64,000 nt of DNA from UBA1783 sp033808805 (GCA_033808805.1 JAPXMY010000007.1:48036-112035), one strand, 5' to 3'; positions 35,491 to 45,055 are shown, counted from the stretch's first letter. The notes: generated by a model from the sequence alone, not told the origin. Made by a program: numbers and translations.

Positions 35491-36039
35491 CTAATGAAAT
35501 AGTTTTATACTGCTGCTGACAATTTCATCGACAAAGTTAATTACTTCTTCTTTGGTGTATTTATAATATCCATCAACAACTACATTCATAAGTCCATTTG
35601 ACAAGTGCATATATAACATTTCAATTTCTGCCTCTGTGGCTTTTTTAAGTTCTTTTTTCCAGTGTATAATGGTCTGTTCTTTAGCTAAGTCTATCATCCT
35701 TGTTAAAACTGAAGTGCTTGCACCCCGAAAAATTAAAACTTCACAGGCTTCTTGATTTTGTTCAACCATCTTATATATTGCTTCTATCAGAAACGCACTA
35801 TCAAAACTATCTATTAATTTAAGCGACTTTTGAAACTGCTGCAAAAGTTCCTGCTCAATATTCTCCAGTAGATCAAAGCAATCACTGTAATGCGAATAAA
35901 ACGTTGCACGATTAATCTCTGCCAGCTCGCAAACACTTTTTACCGTAATCTTATTGACCGGTTTGTCTTTAAGCAATTTCAAAAATGAATCTTTCAAGAT
36001 TTTTCTTGTATAGCGGACTCTGGCATCAATTTTCTTCAT
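35491..36039 (-). CDS. TetR/AcrR-family transcriptional regulator
   Basis: A 182-aa regulator with an N-terminal helix-turn-helix (ITVKSVCELAEINRATFYSHYSD) and a divergent C-terminal ligand domain. The ATG at 36039 has GGAGG 7 nt upstream. It is divergent from an SDR gene, and inverted 15-bp sites lie between them, so it likely represses itself and that gene. Confidence 0.85.
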   Translation of the reverse strand: MKKIDARVRYTRKILKDSFLKLLKDKPVNKITVKSVCELAEINRATFYSHYSDCFDLLENIEQELLQQFQKSLKLIDSFDSAFLIEAIYKMVEQNQEACEVLIFRGASTSVLTRMIDLAKEQTIIHWKKELKKATEAEIEMLYMHLSNGLMNVVVDGYYKYTKEEVINFVDEIVSSSIKLFH

Positions 36040-36093
36040 ACAAACCTCCAAGAATTAAAAATAATATTATTTCTAAACATTAAATATCCATCT

Positions 36094-36108
36094 GTTGTTT
36101 ATCTTTCA
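36094..36108 (+). promoter_or_regulatory. TetR operator candidate, left site
   Basis: GTTGTTTATCTTTCA, an inverted copy (14/15) of the site at 36164-36178. It lies close to the minus-strand promoter of the TetR gene (TTGAAA at its edge). Confidence 0.5.
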
Positions 36109-36127
36109 AAAGCAAAAAAGTTGTTGG

Positions 36128-36156
36128 TTGTTACCACTATTTTTTTCAATTATACT
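36128..36156 (+). promoter_or_regulatory. Promoter of the SDR gene
   Basis: TTGTTA (36128-36133), 17-nt spacer, TATACT (36151-36156). Confidence 0.65.
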
Positions 36157-36163
36157 TGAATTA

Positions 36164-36178
36164 TGAAAGATAATCAAC
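36164..36178 (-). promoter_or_regulatory. TetR operator candidate, right site
   Basis: TGAAAGATAATCAAC at the predicted transcription start of the SDR gene, an inverted copy of 36094-36108 (14/15). Confidence 0.5.
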
Positions 36179-36205
36179 ACTTGTCGTTTATATGGAGGTG
36201 ATTTG

Positions 36206-37195
36206 ATGTTTCAAAAATATCTAATAACAGGTGCAACAGGTTTTCTTGGACGAACTATAGTAAGCCAGCTTTTGGAAAAAAACGCTGCTATTGATGCCTT
36301 GGTTATGGAAAATGATCCTTTAATAAATGAACTTCCAAAGGAAGTACATCCTGTTTTTGGTGATGTCTGTGACAAAAATTCATTAACAGCTTTTTTTAAA
36401 GATGCTGATAATCAGACTTGTGTTATCCACTGTGCTGGAATTGTCTCGGTAGCTTCAAATCCAGGAGAAAGAATCTATAAGGTAAACGTTGACGGAACAA
36501 AAAATATTCTACAATTCTCTTTGGATCATAGCATTGGAAAACTTGTTTATGTCAGCTCGGTACATTCAATTCCAGAAAAGCCTAAAGGAACAGCAATTAC
36601 TGAAGATGCTCAGTTTTCTCCAGATTTAGTAGAAGGTGATTATGCCAAAAGCAAAGCTCTGGCTACTGCTGCTGTCTTTGAAGCGGCAAGACAGGGGTTA
36701 AATGCCAGCGTAGTATTCCCTTCAGGTATCATCGGTCCAGGTGACACTGGTCAAGGAAGTATAACCAGTACCTTACTGGCCTTTATCGCCGGAAAACTTC
36801 CGCTGGCAATAAAGGGTGGTTATGATTTTGTCGATGTTAGAGATGTTGCTGGTGGAATAATTGCCTGCACTGAAAAAGGCTTGGCAAATCATGGCTATAT
36901 TCTTTCTGGAAACTATGCAACTATCAAAGATATCCTGGAAAAAATAAAGCAAATTCTTAACCTTAAATATAATGTTTCCTATTTGCCTATTAATCTGGCC
37001 AAGATTTTCGCTCATGTTTATGAAAAATGGTGTTTAAAAATGAAAAAACCACTCAATTTTACACCATATGCCATCTCTGTCCTTGATTCAAATGGAAAGT
37101 TCAGCTATAAAGCCGCAGCAGAAACTTTTGACTACAAACCAAGACCATTGGAAAAAACTTTACAAGATACACTTGAATGGTTAAAAGACAACTGA
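36206..37195 (+). CDS. NAD-dependent epimerase/dehydratase (extended SDR)
   Basis: A 329-aa extended short-chain dehydrogenase with the N-terminal ITGATGFLG, catalytic YAKSK (YxxxK) and a C-terminal substrate lobe. The ATG at 36206 follows GGAGGTG. The substrate is unknown; the family reduces or epimerises nucleotide sugars and other keto compounds. It is probably controlled by the divergent TetR protein. Confidence 0.88.
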   Translation: MFQKYLITGATGFLGRTIVSQLLEKNAAIDALVMENDPLINELPKEVHPVFGDVCDKNSLTAFFKDADNQTCVIHCAGIVSVASNPGERIYKVNVDGTKNILQFSLDHSIGKLVYVSSVHSIPEKPKGTAITEDAQFSPDLVEGDYAKSKALATAAVFEAARQGLNASVVFPSGIIGPGDTGQGSITSTLLAFIAGKLPLAIKGGYDFVDVRDVAGGIIACTEKGLANHGYILSGNYATIKDILEKIKQILNLKYNVSYLPINLAKIFAHVYEKWCLKMKKPLNFTPYAISVLDSNGKFSYKAAAETFDYKPRPLEKTLQDTLEWLKDN

Positions 37196-37236
37196 TTTAA
37201 TCAAATCGTTATTTTATATTGTTGCTCATATAATAA

Positions 37237-37268
37237 GAGGATGCTGTGATAAACATCCTCTTTTTTTT
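37237..37268 (+). terminator. Intrinsic terminator of the SDR gene
   Basis: GAGGATG/CATCCTC stem with a 10-nt loop and T8. Confidence 0.9.
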
Positions 37269-37298
37269 GCTTAATATTATCTATAAAATGGTCACTTG

Positions 37299-37560
37299 CT
37301 ATTTTTCAAGAATTCTCATAAATTCTTCACCAGTAATCGTTTCTTTTTCAATTAAATGCTCTGCAAGTTCATCCATTTTATCTCGGTTTTTTTCAAGAAT
37401 CTTTTTTGCACCGCTATGAGCTTTCGCTATAATATTTCTTACTTCTTCATCTACCAGACGTGCTGTCTCAGAAGAGCATGTCATTCTTCCTGAATCACCC
37501 AGATAACTGTTGCCTGTTGTCTACAAAGTCATCATGCCAAATGTTTCTTTTTTATTTGCT
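37299..37560 (-). pseudogene. ftsH C-terminal fragment
   Basis: On the minus strand, residues such as ETARLVDEEVRNIIAKAH and ETITGEEFMRILEK match the C-terminal helical part of the FtsH protease. Upstream in frame, GMMTL is followed by a TAG stop and then TTGNSYLGDSGR, the expected FtsH sequence, so the reading frame is broken. No ATPase or zinc-binding HEXXH part remains. This is a decayed remnant, perhaps of a duplicated ftsH. Confidence 0.8.
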
Positions 37561-37607
37561 TTTTTTATAATGTAATTATTTTCAATACTTCACCAATTAT
37601 TGTTTGT

Positions 37608-38195
37608 TTAATCCAATTCATCTCTGGCAATGTTTTCCTTAATCATCTTATCACGACAAGTCCAACACATGCTTTCATAAACATCATTTCCACCCATAAC
37701 TACCTGTTCACCACTGGTACAGACATGACCGGTTGAATCAAACCTGGTATTTACTGTAGCTTTTCTGCCACATCTGCAGATAGATTTAATTTCAGTAATT
37801 GAATCAGCTAATTCAAACAATCTTTTACTTCCAGGAAATAGATTTGTCATAAAGTCGACTCTTAAGCCAAAACATAAAGCTGGAATATCATGATAAGACA
37901 CCAAAACACGTAAATCATCAACTTGTTCCGGAGTTAAAAACTGACATTCATCACAGATTATAACATCGATATTTTTAGGGCATTTCTCAATTAAAGAATC
38001 TCCAATTTGAATTACATCAGCCTTAGCTTCCAGTCCAATTCTGCTTTTGAGTATCGTGATGCCATCTCTATCATCTAAAGCCGGTTTAATCAGCCAAACC
38101 TTTTTGCCTTTTTCTTCATAGTTAAATTTTACCATCAACGCATTAGCGGTTTTTGAAGAACCCATTGCTCCAAACTTGAAATATAATTTTGCCAT
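37608..38195 (-). CDS. tdk: Thymidine kinase
   Basis: A 195-aa type II thymidine kinase with P-loop FGAMGSSKT, ICDECQFL and two zinc CxxC-like pairs (CRCG, CWTC). It phosphorylates thymidine for salvage. The ATG at 38195 is chosen for its 8-nt spacing from GAGG; an ATG 6 nt earlier is too close. Confidence 0.93.
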   Translation of the reverse strand: MAKLYFKFGAMGSSKTANALMVKFNYEEKGKKVWLIKPALDDRDGITILKSRIGLEAKADVIQIGDSLIEKCPKNIDVIICDECQFLTPEQVDDLRVLVSYHDIPALCFGLRVDFMTNLFPGSKRLFELADSITEIKSICRCGRKATVNTRFDSTGHVCTSGEQVVMGGNDVYESMCWTCRDKMIKENIARDELD

Positions 38196-38397
38196 ATCCA
38201 TTACCTCAAATCAATTATAAGGTAGTAAGCTTTAAATTTCCACCTTTACAAAGATTTTACGCTTAAAATTTGGGTCTATCATTTATATAAAAACTTCTGA
38301 CAAAGGAAATTGGTATCAGCTAATAAAATGATTTATAATATATATGTTAGTTATTAAAAAACTATTGTTTTGACAAAATAAATAATGTGAGGATTAA

Positions 38398-39360
38398 ATG
38401 AATAAAGAAAAATTTGATCAACTGGTCGAAAAATTTATCACTACTCTTGATAGAAACGATAATCATCTTCAAATGCACTCATTTGCAATCAGGCAAGATG
38501 ATAATTGTTTTATTTATCGTTTCCAGCAACGCACTGAACCTTCAGATGTCAGAAGCCTCAGTAAAACAGTAATGGCACTTGCAACTGGCAAAGTCATCGA
38601 ACTTTCAAAAAAAGGTATCTATCACAAATTTAATCTAGATAGCTTAATTTTCCCTATCATTAAAGACAAGGTGAAGCTGACCAACAATGATAACTTAATG
38701 CTTTTAAATAAGGTTACAGTAAAACATCTTCTAACCCATACTGTTGGTTATGATAAAAAGCTGCTTATGCGTGGAGATATTAAAGATATGGATCCTTTCA
38801 GCTATCTTGATTATCTAATCAATTATTCTATTAAAAATGAACCTGGTGAAAGACATCTTTATTCCAATGCTGGTTTTTATCTTCTATCTGTTGTTTTACA
38901 GGAGTTTCTTAAAGAAGATTTGTTTGGATTCATAAAAAGAGAATTGTTTGATCCTTTAGATATTAAAAATGCTCACTGGGTCAAATATGGTAACTACCTG
39001 GCTGGAGCAACCAGACTTTGGCTGCAACCGGAAGATTTAATAAAAATAGGAGAACTGATTCTTAACCAGGGAAAATATAATGGCAAACAAATTTTAGAAC
39101 CATCGTGGATTGAAGAAATGACCAGTATTCAAATATTGAATCCTGATATTGATCTAAGTGGACGCAAACATCTGCTTTATTATGCTTATGGCTATGGAAT
39201 TTGGATTGGTAAAGAAAAACTGTCTTTTGCTTCTGGTACTGATGGCCAATATATTGTAATCTTACCAGAAAAAAAGGCCATCATTGTTACCCAAGCCCAG
39301 CAAAAAGATACTTTCCCTATCAAACAGATTATCGATAAAATCATTGAAAATTATTTATAA
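38398..39360 (+). CDS. Serine hydrolase, beta-lactamase/PBP4* family
   Basis: A 320-aa class C beta-lactamase-like hydrolase with SLSK (SxxK) near residue 52 and YSN (YxN) near 157. There is no signal peptide, so it is likely cytoplasmic. The family includes esterases and D-amino-peptidases; activity is unassigned. RBS GTGAGGA precedes the ATG. Confidence 0.85.
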   Translation: MNKEKFDQLVEKFITTLDRNDNHLQMHSFAIRQDDNCFIYRFQQRTEPSDVRSLSKTVMALATGKVIELSKKGIYHKFNLDSLIFPIIKDKVKLTNNDNLMLLNKVTVKHLLTHTVGYDKKLLMRGDIKDMDPFSYLDYLINYSIKNEPGERHLYSNAGFYLLSVVLQEFLKEDLFGFIKRELFDPLDIKNAHWVKYGNYLAGATRLWLQPEDLIKIGELILNQGKYNGKQILEPSWIEEMTSIQILNPDIDLSGRKHLLYYAYGYGIWIGKEKLSFASGTDGQYIVILPEKKAIIVTQAQQKDTFPIKQIIDKIIENYL

Positions 39361-39385
39361 ATTTAAAATCTACTTTATATGTTAA

Positions 39386-39417
39386 AAAAGGTGTAACCAT
39401 AAACGGGCTACACCTTT
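39386..39417. terminator. Terminator at the end of the XRE gene
   Basis: AAAGGTGTA/TACACCTTT stem; the minus-strand T-run (T6) lies outside it, and the 3' arm overlaps the XRE stop codon. It may also stop the plus-strand hydrolase transcript. Confidence 0.8.
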
Positions 39418-39830
39418 AATTTTAATCTTCTTAACAGATTTACTGTATCTGTTGTAGTGGTAGATGACTCTGGATAGAAATTGAAGAGCATTGCTAAAAA
39501 TATCAACACAACATAGATAATAATAATGCCGAATATTATTCCCCACACTCTTTTGGCTCTTCTATTTTTAATTGCCAATTGTTCATTGATTCTGGAAAGC
39601 TGTTGGGCTAAAGCATCTGGTTTTTCTTCGATTTCAATTTTCGAACCTAAAAGCTCACTTACTGAAACTTCCAAAACCTCGGCTAGTCTAATCAACAAAT
39701 AGGAATCTGGTACCGACAATCCTTTTTCCCATTTTGAAATAGTCTGTCTTACAATATGCAGTCTTGTAGCTAACTCTTGTTGAGTCATGCCTTTCTTCAT
39801 GCGAAGTGCTTTTAAATTTTCTTGGAACAT
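39408..39830 (-). CDS. XRE-family regulator with a C-terminal TM helix
   Basis: A 140-aa protein with an N-terminal helix-turn-helix (MTQQELATRLHIVRQTISKWEKG) and one membrane helix near 97-120. Such membrane-tethered XRE regulators occur widely in Firmicutes. The ATG at 39830 has GGAGG 8 nt upstream. Confidence 0.88.
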   Translation of the reverse strand: MFQENLKALRMKKGMTQQELATRLHIVRQTISKWEKGLSVPDSYLLIRLAEVLEVSVSELLGSKIEIEEKPDALAQQLSRINEQLAIKNRRAKRVWGIIFGIIIIYVVLIFLAMLFNFYPESSTTTTDTVNLLRRLKLKV

Positions 39831-39994
39831 AAACATTTCCTCCTTTGCAACTTCATTATATTTTTAAAAATATTGTTGCTCCAGCAATGCAAAATAACAT
39901 TCTTAAAATATTATTTACTTTAATTGAAATATAACATGACTATACTTTTTTGGACATATTAAAAGCTTTGACTTAAATAGCCAAAGCTTTACTT

Positions 39995-40819
39995 TTAACT
40001 TTTATGACCAGCCAGTTTGGCTCTGATCTTTGTTGAAAAATATTCTAATACTATTGTCATAAATATAACCCCCAATAGCATCGCCCCAGCATCTGACCAT
40101 CTGCGGGCATTGATAGCAAACATCAGCTGAGCACCAATACCACCTGCTTGAACGATACCTAGAATGGTTGCATTTTTAACATTGATATCTAAACGATATA
40201 AAACAATAGAAATGATATTTGAACTGAGTTGTGGAATAAGTCCATATCTTATTTTTTCAAAAGTTGAGCATCCAGCAGCATCCAGAGCTTCAGCAATACC
40301 TGGATTTAAATCTTCAATAACCTCAATAATAAGTTTTGAAAGCATCCCGATAGAACCTATGGCCATAGAAAGCACACCGGCAAAAGCTCCAGGACCAATT
40401 GATTTAACAAACATTATCCCTAACATAAATGCTGGAAAGGCTCTTATGATACTTATAAGGGTCAAACAGATGTTGTTAACCCATTTTGGAAACATATTCC
40501 TACTTGCCAGAAACGCCAATGGAATAGCAAACACCAATCCAATAACTGTTCCCAAAAAGGCAATAGCTAATGTTTCAAACAGCATTTGCAGAAGACCGTA
40601 TTTACCTAAATCGGTAATTATTTTCATTGAAGGATTAAATAATCCCTTAAAGGCATTTATGGCAATTAAAAGTCCTTTTTCATTGATTCCTCTAAATGAG
40701 ATGGTAATTGTAGATAAAATATAGAATCCTACAAAGGCAAGAAGACCAATGATAAACTTTGGTAAGACTGAAGGAAACTTCTCTAGTTGAGAATCAATAG
40801 TTAAATGTTTGCCTGTCAT
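39995..40819 (-). CDS. Phn-type ABC transporter permease (second)
   Basis: A 274-aa PhnE-like permease with about six membrane helices and the EAA-type loop EALDAAGCSTFEKIRYGLIPQ. It forms the channel with its neighbour. It overlaps the other permease gene by 4 nt (ATGA). Confidence 0.87.
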   Translation of the reverse strand: MTGKHLTIDSQLEKFPSVLPKFIIGLLAFVGFYILSTITISFRGINEKGLLIAINAFKGLFNPSMKIITDLGKYGLLQMLFETLAIAFLGTVIGLVFAIPLAFLASRNMFPKWVNNICLTLISIIRAFPAFMLGIMFVKSIGPGAFAGVLSMAIGSIGMLSKLIIEVIEDLNPGIAEALDAAGCSTFEKIRYGLIPQLSSNIISIVLYRLDINVKNATILGIVQAGGIGAQLMFAINARRWSDAGAMLLGVIFMTIVLEYFSTKIRAKLAGHKS

Positions 40820-41646
40820 CCCTGCACCAACTTCTTCCTTAATTCTCGAGAAACAGTTTCAATAATTACTACGGTAATTACCAATACAAGTACCATCAAT
40901 CCTGTATTTCCATATCTTCTCCAGGTTAACTGTTCATTAATCTGCACGCCTATACCACCAGCACCAACATATCCTAAAATAGCTGCACTTCTGACATTTG
41001 TTTCAAAGCAATATAAAACCGTCGACCGGAAGTAACCCCTTATTTGAGGATAAATTGCCTTAATCATACATTTTGCTCTGCCAGCTCCTGTTGACTGCAA
41101 AGCTTCATAAGGACCCATATCAACAGTTTCAATCTGTTCATAGAGCATCTTTACACAAATTGTATAAGTAAATATTGCGATAGAAACTGTACCAGCTAAA
41201 GTACCTGTTCCAATAACGATTGACAACAGCTGTGCATAAACTAATGTCGGTAATGTTCTTAGCAAACTTAAAAGTCCTCTATGGCTGACAAGATATAGAT
41301 TGTTTAACTCAAAGTTGCTTGACAAATAGAAACTCGTTGGCAAAGCTATCAGACATCCAACAACTGTACCTAAAACGGACATTATAATTGTGTCAATCAT
41401 TGGTTTTTGTAAATCTTTCCAGAATCCCCAGTTAGGTGGAATCATTTCTCTAATCAAATCCCAGAAAGCATTTGAACGCTGAATTAATCTAGGAAGATCT
41501 ACACTGGTAGCAATAGCACACAAAATTGAGAATATAATTACCGCAATTGTAATATATGGTGCCCAATTGAATTTCTCTTTGACAACTTTACCATTTCCTA
41601 ATGTATACGAACGTGGAAAGAAAATGTGTAAAATATCATCAATCAT
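40816..41646 (-). CDS. Phn-type ABC transporter permease (first)
   Basis: A 276-aa PhnE-like permease (EALQSTGAGRAKCMIKAIYPQ cytoplasmic loop). It overlaps the ATPase gene by 8 nt and the second permease by 4 nt. Confidence 0.87.
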   Translation of the reverse strand: MIDDILHIFFPRSYTLGNGKVVKEKFNWAPYITIAVIIFSILCAIATSVDLPRLIQRSNAFWDLIREMIPPNWGFWKDLQKPMIDTIIMSVLGTVVGCLIALPTSFYLSSNFELNNLYLVSHRGLLSLLRTLPTLVYAQLLSIVIGTGTLAGTVSIAIFTYTICVKMLYEQIETVDMGPYEALQSTGAGRAKCMIKAIYPQIRGYFRSTVLYCFETNVRSAAILGYVGAGGIGVQINEQLTWRRYGNTGLMVLVLVITVVIIETVSRELRKKLVQG

Positions 41647-42415
41647 TTTTCTTCTCCTTCATTAAGTCATCATCAGTAAGCTCACGGCCATAAATCATCT
41701 TCAATATTTCATTGGTGATGTTCTTGGTTGGACCATCATAGACAATCTTACCGGCATTGATACCGATAATTCTATCTGCATACTGCAAAGCCAAGTCAAC
41801 GTGGTGAATATTGATAACAACTGTAATATTCATATCCCTGTTGATACGTTTAAAGTCCTCCATGACTACATCTGCCATGACAGGGTCAAGCGCTGCTACT
41901 GGTTCATCAGCCAAAATAATTTCTGGATTTTGAGCTAAAGTTCTGGCCAGTGCTACACGTTGCTGTTGACCTCCTGATAATTGGTCAGCCCTTGAATAAG
42001 CTTTATCTAAAATTCCTACTTTATCTAAAGCTTCCAGGGCTTGTATTTTATCTTGCTTAGAATATAAGCCAAGTAATGTTCTTAGTAATGACATATCAGC
42101 AACTCTGGCTGCTAAAACATTATTGATAACCGAGGTTCTCAAAACCAAGTTAAATGATTGGAAAACCATTCCGATTTTTCTTCTGAATTTTCTAAGTTCC
42201 TTTCCCTTCAAGGTGGAAACATCAATACCATTTACCGTTAATTTGCCAGCAGTGATATCAATCATTTTATTAACTGTTCTAATTAAAGTTGATTTACCAG
42301 CTCCTGATAAACCGATAATAGCGACAAACTCGCCCTGTTCAATTTCCAGACTGACTTTATCTAAAGCTTTAGTGCCGCTAGCATAGACCTTGTCAACATT
42401 TTCAAATTTAATCAT
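41639..42415 (-). CDS. Phn-type ABC transporter ATPase
   Basis: A 258-aa PhnC-like ATPase with Walker A GLSGAGKST, signature LSGGQQQRVA and Walker B IILADEPVAALDP. It powers the PhnE-like permeases and probably imports phosphonate, phosphite or a phosphate-related compound. Confidence 0.9.
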   Translation of the reverse strand: MIKFENVDKVYASGTKALDKVSLEIEQGEFVAIIGLSGAGKSTLIRTVNKMIDITAGKLTVNGIDVSTLKGKELRKFRRKIGMVFQSFNLVLRTSVINNVLAARVADMSLLRTLLGLYSKQDKIQALEALDKVGILDKAYSRADQLSGGQQQRVALARTLAQNPEIILADEPVAALDPVMADVVMEDFKRINRDMNITVVINIHHVDLALQYADRIIGINAGKIVYDGPTKNITNEILKMIYGRELTDDDLMKEKKND

Positions 42416-42445
42416 ATTATTCTCGGGTTCTCCTCCCTAATTTCA

Positions 42446-42482
42446 AAAAAAGAGGATGCACTAATGTGCTAATGCACCCTCA
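42446..42482 (-). terminator. Partial terminator between the binding protein and the ATPase
   Basis: GAGGGTGCA/TGCATCCTC stem (one mismatch) on the minus strand followed by T7. It would lower expression of the permease/ATPase genes relative to the binding protein. Confidence 0.8.
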
Positions 42483-42502
42483 AAAATAGTTTTTTTATTT
42501 TT

Positions 42503-43597
42503 TTATTGGAATAATGCGTTTGCCTGACGAGTTGAATCGTAGTCAGAGTCTTTACCAGCAACATAACCCATATGGCTGTAAGGTTTAACAGCAGCTCTAC
42601 CTTCTTCAGTATTACCTAATTCAATAAATACTTCCTGTAAAGCTTTAATTAAGTCTTCAGTCATAATTGGATTGTTTTTAGTAACAGATACAGTATCGTT
42701 CATGATGTAATCAGAAACTGCGATAACTTTAATGATATCCCATACTGTTTTGCCTTCAGCAGCTAATTCAGGATATGCAGCTTCGAATGCGGTTGTAGAT
42801 GCAGCATCTTTTCTTACGTCAGCATAACCAACTGTAACATCACAGCCACCTGTTAAAATACTTTCCATCATAACAGCATAGCTTCCATCAGGAGTAACGT
42901 GATCTAAGTTAACAACTGTACGTTTTTCATTTCCAGCGCCTTCACCAAAGGTGTTGTTCAACCATAAACTTGGATAAACATATCCAGCACTAGAAGTAGA
43001 AGAACATACATACCAGTTAGCAGCATTTACATCTTCCCAAGTCAAGGCATTAGCTTGAGCTTTTTCATATAAATCCATACCAATTTCAGTAGTAATGTTG
43101 ACATAGATTAATGAAGCATAACCAGTAGCCATTCCTTGAGCATCTGTTGTTTTTCCAGCATTCCAAGGATCGATTCCTAAAGCAGGGTCAATAACAACAC
43201 CGTCTTCACCAGCAACACCATAACGTAAAGCTTCAACCAATAGTTCTACACCGTCAGAATATAATACGTATGTTGAAGCAGGAATCAAACCGATATGAAT
43301 CGTACCAGAAACCATACCTTCACCAACTGCTGCATAGCTTGTACCAACTGATACTTCAACTTCATCAACTGTATAGCCTCTTTGAGCTAAACCATCGATG
43401 ATAATCTGCGCTAATGAGCGATAACCTAATTCTTCATTACCACCAGCAGCTTCCAAGATAACATCTGCGTCTTTTGATGGAACAAATGCAACTGTCAATT
43501 TTTCAATGTGTTTGTCGTCTTTTTTAGTTTTGTCACCACAACCAACCATTGAGAAAACCATCAAAAGGCTTAATAAAATAACTAAAATTTTTTTCAT
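42503..43597 (-). CDS. Phn-type ABC transporter substrate-binding lipoprotein
   Basis: A 364-aa PhnD-like lipoprotein (lipobox FSMVGC) with AFVPSKDAD at the start of the mature domain. It is first in the operon. The ligand is unassigned; no phosphonate-degrading genes are in the window. RBS GAGG precedes the ATG. Confidence 0.85.
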   Translation of the reverse strand: MKKILVILLSLLMVFSMVGCGDKTKKDDKHIEKLTVAFVPSKDADVILEAAGGNEELGYRSLAQIIIDGLAQRGYTVDEVEVSVGTSYAAVGEGMVSGTIHIGLIPASTYVLYSDGVELLVEALRYGVAGEDGVVIDPALGIDPWNAGKTTDAQGMATGYASLIYVNITTEIGMDLYEKAQANALTWEDVNAANWYVCSSTSSAGYVYPSLWLNNTFGEGAGNEKRTVVNLDHVTPDGSYAVMMESILTGGCDVTVGYADVRKDAASTTAFEAAYPELAAEGKTVWDIIKVIAVSDYIMNDTVSVTKNNPIMTEDLIKALQEVFIELGNTEEGRAAVKPYSHMGYVAGKDSDYDSTRQANALFQ

Positions 43598-43731
43598 TGA
43601 GATTAATTTCCTCGCTTTCCACCTTTATTATATAACTACAAAGCCAAAATTGCCACATTAAAAGGGTATTTGTTTTATTCCAGTCTTTAATTCTATATAA
43701 TTATATTGTATTTTGATGAAAAGGAGATTGT

Positions 43732-43965
43732 ATGAATCAGACAGTTAGAATAACAGGTATTGTTTTTTGTATATTGTTTGCGTTAGCTTCCACATTTTTA
43801 AATAATAAATTTAAAACTGCTATTGAAAACAGTATTGAAAAAAATCTGCCTGATTCCGATATAGAAAAACAATCAAAAAAGTATCTGCTTTTTCTAATCT
43901 TTACGGTTATGGCAGTCATCTTTTTTACAGCAATGATTATATTAATAGAAAAGAAACTTGATTAA
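43732..43965 (+). CDS. Small two-TM membrane protein
   Basis: A 77-aa protein with membrane segments near residues 5-22 and 51-72, joined by a charged loop (KTAIENSIEKNLPDSDIEKQSKK). RBS AAGGAG is 6 nt before the ATG, and a terminator overlaps its stop. Function unknown; it is transcribed towards the sortase gene. Confidence 0.6.
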   Translation: MNQTVRITGIVFCILFALASTFLNNKFKTAIENSIEKNLPDSDIEKQSKKYLLFLIFTVMAVIFFTAMIILIEKKLD

Positions 43966-43975
43966 AGTTTCTTTT
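43949..43975. terminator. Bidirectional terminator
   Basis: AAAAGAAACTT/AAGTTTCTTTT stem between the convergent small-protein and sortase genes. Confidence 0.8.
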
Positions 43976-44777
43976 ATCTGATTCTTTTCGCTACTACTAG
44001 AAATCTACCATTATTTACTGAAAAATCACAGGTCGCTATGGTTATCAGTTTATCTCCATACTCTGCAGTTATACCCGTATCATATAAAGCATACTCTTTG
44101 CAGGTATCTATATACCTGTCAAAATCAGAACTGCTGGAAAAATTGATATAATTATAAAATGGAAACTTATCATCACCAGTATTTACCCTGACAGTAAACA
44201 CCGCAATTATCTGATATTGGTGGCACTCCACAAGAGTGTCAAAATTAACGATTGGATGGGCATAATAGTATTCGATATCTTTATAGTTAGTAAGGGCTGC
44301 AAACATTGAGCCATCACTGCGATGATGACCATGAATTATTACATTATCTGTAGGAATGAAAACATCACAGTCTTCCTGCACATATGGCAAACCACCAATT
44401 GAATATTCTTCATTGAAGTTTTTATACAAATAATAATCTTTAACACTTTTTACCTGCATTACTGGAAAATCAATAGTAGTGTTTTCAATTTGAATCCAGC
44501 CAACCATATCATTATTCTGCTCATATAGCTTTTTATAGGATTCAAGTTTTCTCTTTTCAATTTCATCTAAAGCTTTTTGCTGGTCATCAACATTATCGGT
44601 TGGAATCTGAATAGTTTCTCCTCTATCCAGCTGATTTCTTAAATCAGCAATGTCTTTTTTGGCTCTAAATGAATCAATATAATAATACGCAACAAAAGAA
44701 GAGCTTACAATAAATATAGCCGTCAATAATCCAATAACAATGTTAAACTTTAAGCGTATCTTTTTTTCAATATTCAT
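43974..44777 (-). CDS. Class B sortase
   Basis: A 267-aa membrane-anchored transpeptidase with an N-terminal TM helix, catalytic His in IIHGHHRSDGSMF (usually GHN), catalytic Cys in LITIATCDF and the Arg region RFLVVAKR. It follows the large surface protein gene. That protein lacks an evident LPXTG/NPQTN signal, so its substrate may be elsewhere. The start is uncertain: an ATG 18 nt upstream is possible, and neither has a strong RBS. Confidence 0.85.
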   Translation of the reverse strand: MNIEKKIRLKFNIVIGLLTAIFIVSSSFVAYYYIDSFRAKKDIADLRNQLDRGETIQIPTDNVDDQQKALDEIEKRKLESYKKLYEQNNDMVGWIQIENTTIDFPVMQVKSVKDYYLYKNFNEEYSIGGLPYVQEDCDVFIPTDNVIIHGHHRSDGSMFAALTNYKDIEYYYAHPIVNFDTLVECHQYQIIAVFTVRVNTGDDKFPFYNYINFSSSSDFDRYIDTCKEYALYDTGITAEYGDKLITIATCDFSVNNGRFLVVAKRIR

Positions 44778-45024
44778 ATGAAAATAATACCACATTAATC
44801 AAATATATCCTATATTTGAAACATAAAAGATAAAAATTAAAAACTAGGATAATTAAAAAATCAAATATTGTTGTCAAACACTTTTAATGCTGTACCAATA
44901 TAATTCTCTAATTGAAGAAGCAAAAAATGATTAATTCTAATTTTAGCTCTATTCAAATATTATTACACAGCAACTTTTCAGCGCGAAAAAGATTAAATGC
45001 AATGAAAAGTACTCATTCATACAA

Positions 45025-45047
45025 AAAAGGGACGATTAATCCCTTTT
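45025..45047 (-). terminator. Terminator of the surface-protein gene
   Basis: AAAAGGGA/TCCCTTTT stem with a 7-nt loop and a T-run on the minus strand. Confidence 0.8.
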
Positions 45048-45055
45048 AATATTAT

